Shown in pieces: positions 14,377 to 16,532 of a stretch of 16,532 bases of DNA. Each line of letters begins with the position of its first letter. The stretch's first letter is position 1. The DNA comes from CAZWUK01 sp964636685 (GTDB lineage Bacteria; Bacillota; Clostridia; Christensenellales; CAG-138): assembly GCA_964636685.1 (NCBI GenBank), contig CAZWUK010000048.1:1-16532 (forward strand). The letters are read 5' to 3'. Made by a program: the position numbers and the translations under genes. Below the pieces are notes generated by a model. It saw only the letters and a list, made by a program, of their open reading frames with translations. It was not told the origin of the DNA and searched no databases.

Positions 14377-15524
14377 TGCAAAACCTCCTTTTTTTGTCCA
14401 GTAAAATAATGATACGCCCGCTCCGTCGCGGGGTGCAGCTGAAACCGCATTCGCTTGACCACCTGCATCGTACAGGTCACCGCAAAGCGCATTGCCGCCT
14501 CCGGCCCCTCCGCGATCTTGCTGCGATACGCCTCCACGCCGTCAAAATCACGGTTTGGTTCAATCACATCCGCGAGGAAAACCGTTATTTCGAGCCTTGT
14601 CATGTCCGCATCTCCGGTGCTGTGCAAACGGATCGCGCGCAGGATCGCGTCGTCCCGCACCCCAAATTGTGTCTTTGCAACAACGGCGCCCGCAAATGCG
14701 TGTGTAACGGATGCGATCTCATAATCATCGCCCGCATAGACCGCGCGTTTTTGCTCCGGCATATATTTTGCGCAGTCATGCAGTAAGGCGGCGGTCTGCG
14801 CTTTCTTCGGGTCAACATTCCACAGCGCGGCAAGCTCGGCTGCGCTCTGTACGACGCCCATGGAATGACGAAAGCGCCTTTCGGTAAGCATTTGCGCGAG
14901 TCGGCTCTGCATCTCTTGCGTTTCCCGGGAAAAGTAAATCCCCTTTTCATAAAGATATTGCGCCACAGCCGCCGGTACAAGCCGGGAAATGGGAAGTCCC
15001 GCTTCCACATCCGCCCGAATCTGTGTGGACGATATATTTGATACCATTTCCGGAATCAATTGCACCCTGCCGGAAAAAGCGGTACGGATCGTTTCAGCCG
15101 CGGCGTTCTCGCCGCCCGACTGCCCGTTGCGGCGGATGCAAAGAATCGTCGCCAGCGCCGTAATGCGTTCCGGATGATACCATGTCGGGAAATCGCGCAG
15201 CATATCGCTGCCCACCAGCAAAAACAGCTCGTCCTCCGGATGTGCCGCATGATACGCTTCCAGCGTTTGCGCAGTATAGCTCTTGCCGCCGCGCTGCAAT
15301 TCCAGATCGCATGCCTCCAGTCCGTCCTGTCCGGCAAGGGCAAGCTGCGTCATTTCGAAGCGAACCGCGCCGTCAACGCCGTCGGCAACCGTTTTGTGCG
15401 GCGGATCGGCGGCAACCATCAGCAGCACTCGCTCCAAAGACGCGTACCGCATTGCAAGCTTTGCCATTTCGATGTGTGCGTTATGCACCGGATTGAATGT
15501 CCCGCCCAGTATACCGACCCGCAT
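14373..15524 (-). CDS. nadD: NadD-YqeK fusion: nicotinate-nucleotide adenylyltransferase plus HD-domain hydrolase
   Basis: 383 aa with two domains. Residues 1-198 are NadD, which makes nicotinic acid adenine dinucleotide from NaMN and ATP. It has GGTFNPVHNAH (7-17) at the start, LLVGSD (102-107) and ISSTQIR (164-170). Residues about 203-383 are YqeK, an HD-domain hydrolase with diadenosine tetraphosphatase activity in characterised members. It has RFRHSMGV (217-224), LLHDCAK (247-253), H275, HSTG (301-304) and LADVIEPNR (317-325). In many Bacillota these are separate neighbouring genes; here one open frame runs through with no stop or start between them. The ATG has GGAAGGAG upstream, and the gene is followed by rsfS with a 4-base overlap. 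Catalytic residues of both halves look intact. Confidence 0.94.
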   Translation of the reverse strand: MRVGILGGTFNPVHNAHIEMAKLAMRYASLERVLLMVAADPPHKTVADGVDGAVRFEMTQLALAGQDGLEACDLELQRGGKSYTAQTLEAYHAAHPEDELFLLVGSDMLRDFPTWYHPERITALATILCIRRNGQSGGENAAAETIRTAFSGRVQLIPEMVSNISSTQIRADVEAGLPISRLVPAAVAQYLYEKGIYFSRETQEMQSRLAQMLTERRFRHSMGVVQSAAELAALWNVDPKKAQTAALLHDCAKYMPEQKRAVYAGDDYEIASVTHAFAGAVVAKTQFGVRDDAILRAIRLHSTGDADMTRLEITVFLADVIEPNRDFDGVEAYRSKIAEGPEAAMRFAVTCTMQVVKRMRFQLHPATERAYHYFTGQKKEVLH

Positions 15525-15550
15525 TGTGCGCTCCTTCCTTTTCTTTTTGT

Positions 15551-15559
15551 ATTATATCA
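15551..15559 (-). promoter_or_regulatory. Extended -10 promoter of nadD-yqeK-rsfS
   Basis: On the minus strand TG-A-TATAAT is a perfect extended -10 (15551-15559), just upstream of the nadD ribosome binding site. The -35 region 17 bases upstream is not recognisable. Confidence 0.65.
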
Positions 15560-15624
15560 CAGAATGCGCGCTCCGCCACTCCCCCAATTGCTGGATTGAC
15601 GGCGAATACGAGAGCAGGAAAAGG

Positions 15625-15653
15625 TTGCCGAACGCCGCGTAATTTGGTATAGT
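15625..15653 (+). promoter_or_regulatory. Candidate promoter antisense to the IS110 transposase
   Basis: TTGCCG (15625-15630) and TATAGT (15648-15653) are 17 bases apart on the plus strand, with a TG one base before the -10. Transcription would start near 15660 and run into the transposase 3' end in antisense. Confidence 0.4.
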
Positions 15654-15690
15654 GAGTTGTTACAAAAGACCAGCTATGAAAAGTCAAGTA

Positions 15691-16532
15691 TCAGTTTGAC
15701 GAAGTAGCGGGAACGTAGGGGGTGTTGTCACGAAGGACGGCGAAGATGATGGAGGTCATTTTGCGGCAGATATGCCCCATCGTGGTCATGTGAGATTTGC
15801 CCTCGGCACGCTTCTTAGCATAAAGCTGCATGATCGCAGGGTCGTGGAAAGCTGCGGAGTTGGAAGCAAGCCAGATGGCGCGGCGAAGGTAAGGGGAGCC
15901 ACGCTTGGACATTTTGCAGCGAGTCCCCGTGAAGTCGCCGGATTGCTTGACGGTGGGATCGATGCCTGCAAAGGCGGCAAGCTTGGCGGAGGATTCAAAA
16001 CGGGAAATGTCACCGATCTCACTGAGGATAACGGCGGCCAGTACAGAACCCACGCCGGTGATCGTAGTCAACTGGGAATCGAACTTGGCGTAGAGGCGCG
16101 CAATCTCCTGCTCGATGCGAGAAACGGTCTGCTCAAGCGATTGAATTTGTTCCAGATACTGCCGGATCAACAAGCCGATGGAATCGCAGGAAAGCAGGAT
16201 GCCAAAGGAATTACGCGCAACGTCTTGAATCTCAACCGCTTTGTCGTAGCCGAAGCGACCACGACTGGCAAGAAAGATCAAATCGCAAAGCTTGGCGGTG
16301 TCCACGGCGACAATTTCTTCGGGTGTGGTGTATTCCGCAAGGAGCTGCACGGAGGTTACGCCAAAGGTATCCGAGAACAGCTTTTCGTATTCGGGGAATA
16401 CCTGATCAAGCAGCGCAATGACCTTGCGCTTGAGGTCAGAGATCATGTCCACAACGAAGAAGCGATGACGGCAAAGCTCCCTAAGCGCATGGATATCCGG
16501 CGCCGCAACAGCGGTTTCGGAGTAGCGTCCAA
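15691..16532 (-). CDS. IS110-family transposase, C-terminal part (runs off window)
   Basis: 280 residues are visible; the frame is open to the window edge. The ATG at 16452 is internal, since the preceding codons (DIHALRELCRHRFF and so on) continue the family sequence. The coiled-coil-like middle (about 16065-16170) is followed by the conserved C-terminal Transposase_20 region: TTITGVGSVLAAVILSEIGD, then KLAAFAGIDPTVKQSG, CKMSKRGSPYLRRAIW and HMTTMGHICRKM. IS110 enzymes combine this domain with an N-terminal DEDD RuvC-like domain, which lies beyond the window. Recent work on the family shows targeting by a bridge RNA encoded in a non-coding end of the element. For most IS110-type members that is the end upstream of the gene, so it would be outside this window. 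Confidence 0.93.
   Translation of the reverse strand, partial: GRYSETAVAAPDIHALRELCRHRFFVVDMISDLKRKVIALLDQVFPEYEKLFSDTFGVTSVQLLAEYTTPEEIVAVDTAKLCDLIFLASRGRFGYDKAVEIQDVARNSFGILLSCDSIGLLIRQYLEQIQSLEQTVSRIEQEIARLYAKFDSQLTTITGVGSVLAAVILSEIGDISRFESSAKLAAFAGIDPTVKQSGDFTGTRCKMSKRGSPYLRRAIWLASNSAAFHDPAIMQLYAKKRAEGKSHMTTMGHICRKMTSIIFAVLRDNTPYVPATSSN
15691..16532 (-). mobile_element. IS110-family insertion sequence (partial, 3' end in window)
   Basis: Defined by its transposase. The element's end lies somewhere between about 15560 and 15690, but cannot be fixed because IS110 elements often lack clear terminal inverted repeats. The mapped extent is therefore the coding part only. Confidence 0.8.

Noticed and set aside
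1..16532. CRISPR arrays, tRNA or rRNA genes, phage genes
   Set aside because: No regularly spaced repeats, no cloverleaf or rRNA-like stretches, and no phage structural or integrase genes were seen by eye in either strand.

Overview
The window looks like a scaffold piece from a Bacillota (Firmicutes) genome of the class Clostridia, probably an anaerobic gut-type organism assembled from metagenomic or draft data. The reasons are strong AGGAGG ribosome binding sites, TTG and GTG starts, a NadD-YqeK protein, a LytTR/DUF3021 pair, a VanW-type protein and an anaerobic-style purine gene set. A run of exactly 100 N (9830-9929) marks a scaffold join of unknown real length.

Region 1 (1-8970) is a closed, divergently transcribed purine catabolism locus. 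The minus-strand operon encodes a hydantoinase/dihydropyrimidinase-family amidohydrolase, a MocA-like molybdopterin nucleotidyltransferase and guanine deaminase, and ends at a strong terminator (10-35). The plus-strand operon encodes adenine deaminase and the three subunits of a xanthine-dehydrogenase-type molybdenum hydroxylase (molybdopterin, FAD and 2Fe-2S subunits), and ends at a bidirectional terminator (8941-8966). Both promoters lie in 3256-3497. Together the genes can deaminate adenine to hypoxanthine and guanine to xanthine, carry out hydroxylation or reduction at the purine ring with a molybdenum enzyme, modify that enzyme's cofactor, and possibly open a ring with the hydantoinase. 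No transporter, regulator or XDH sulfuration factor is present in the window.

Region 2 (8986-9795) is minus-strand translation housekeeping: ribosomal protein L28 (rpmB) and a tRNA wobble 2'-O-methyltransferase (trmL), each with its own recognisable promoter. Region 3 (9830-10845) holds the gap, the C-terminal part of a VanW-family protein and its terminator.

Region 4 (10926-13676) contains a GtrA-family membrane protein (minus). Divergent from it is an AGCS-family sodium/alanine symporter gene broken by a one-base frameshift in a T/A homopolymer. A LytTR regulator with a DUF3021 membrane partner follows on the minus strand. Region 5 (13701-15559) is the minus-strand nadD-yqeK fusion followed by rsfS, plus a possible small signal-peptide protein. 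Region 6 (15691-16532) is the C-terminal part of an IS110-family transposase running off the window end.

Most of the window is ordinary. The points most worth a second look are the composition of the purine locus and its unassigned hydantoinase, the A-tract start site of its minus operon, the frameshifted symporter, the apparently leaderless gtrA with a shared -10, the NadD-YqeK fusion, and the small ORF with a long inverted repeat after rsfS.
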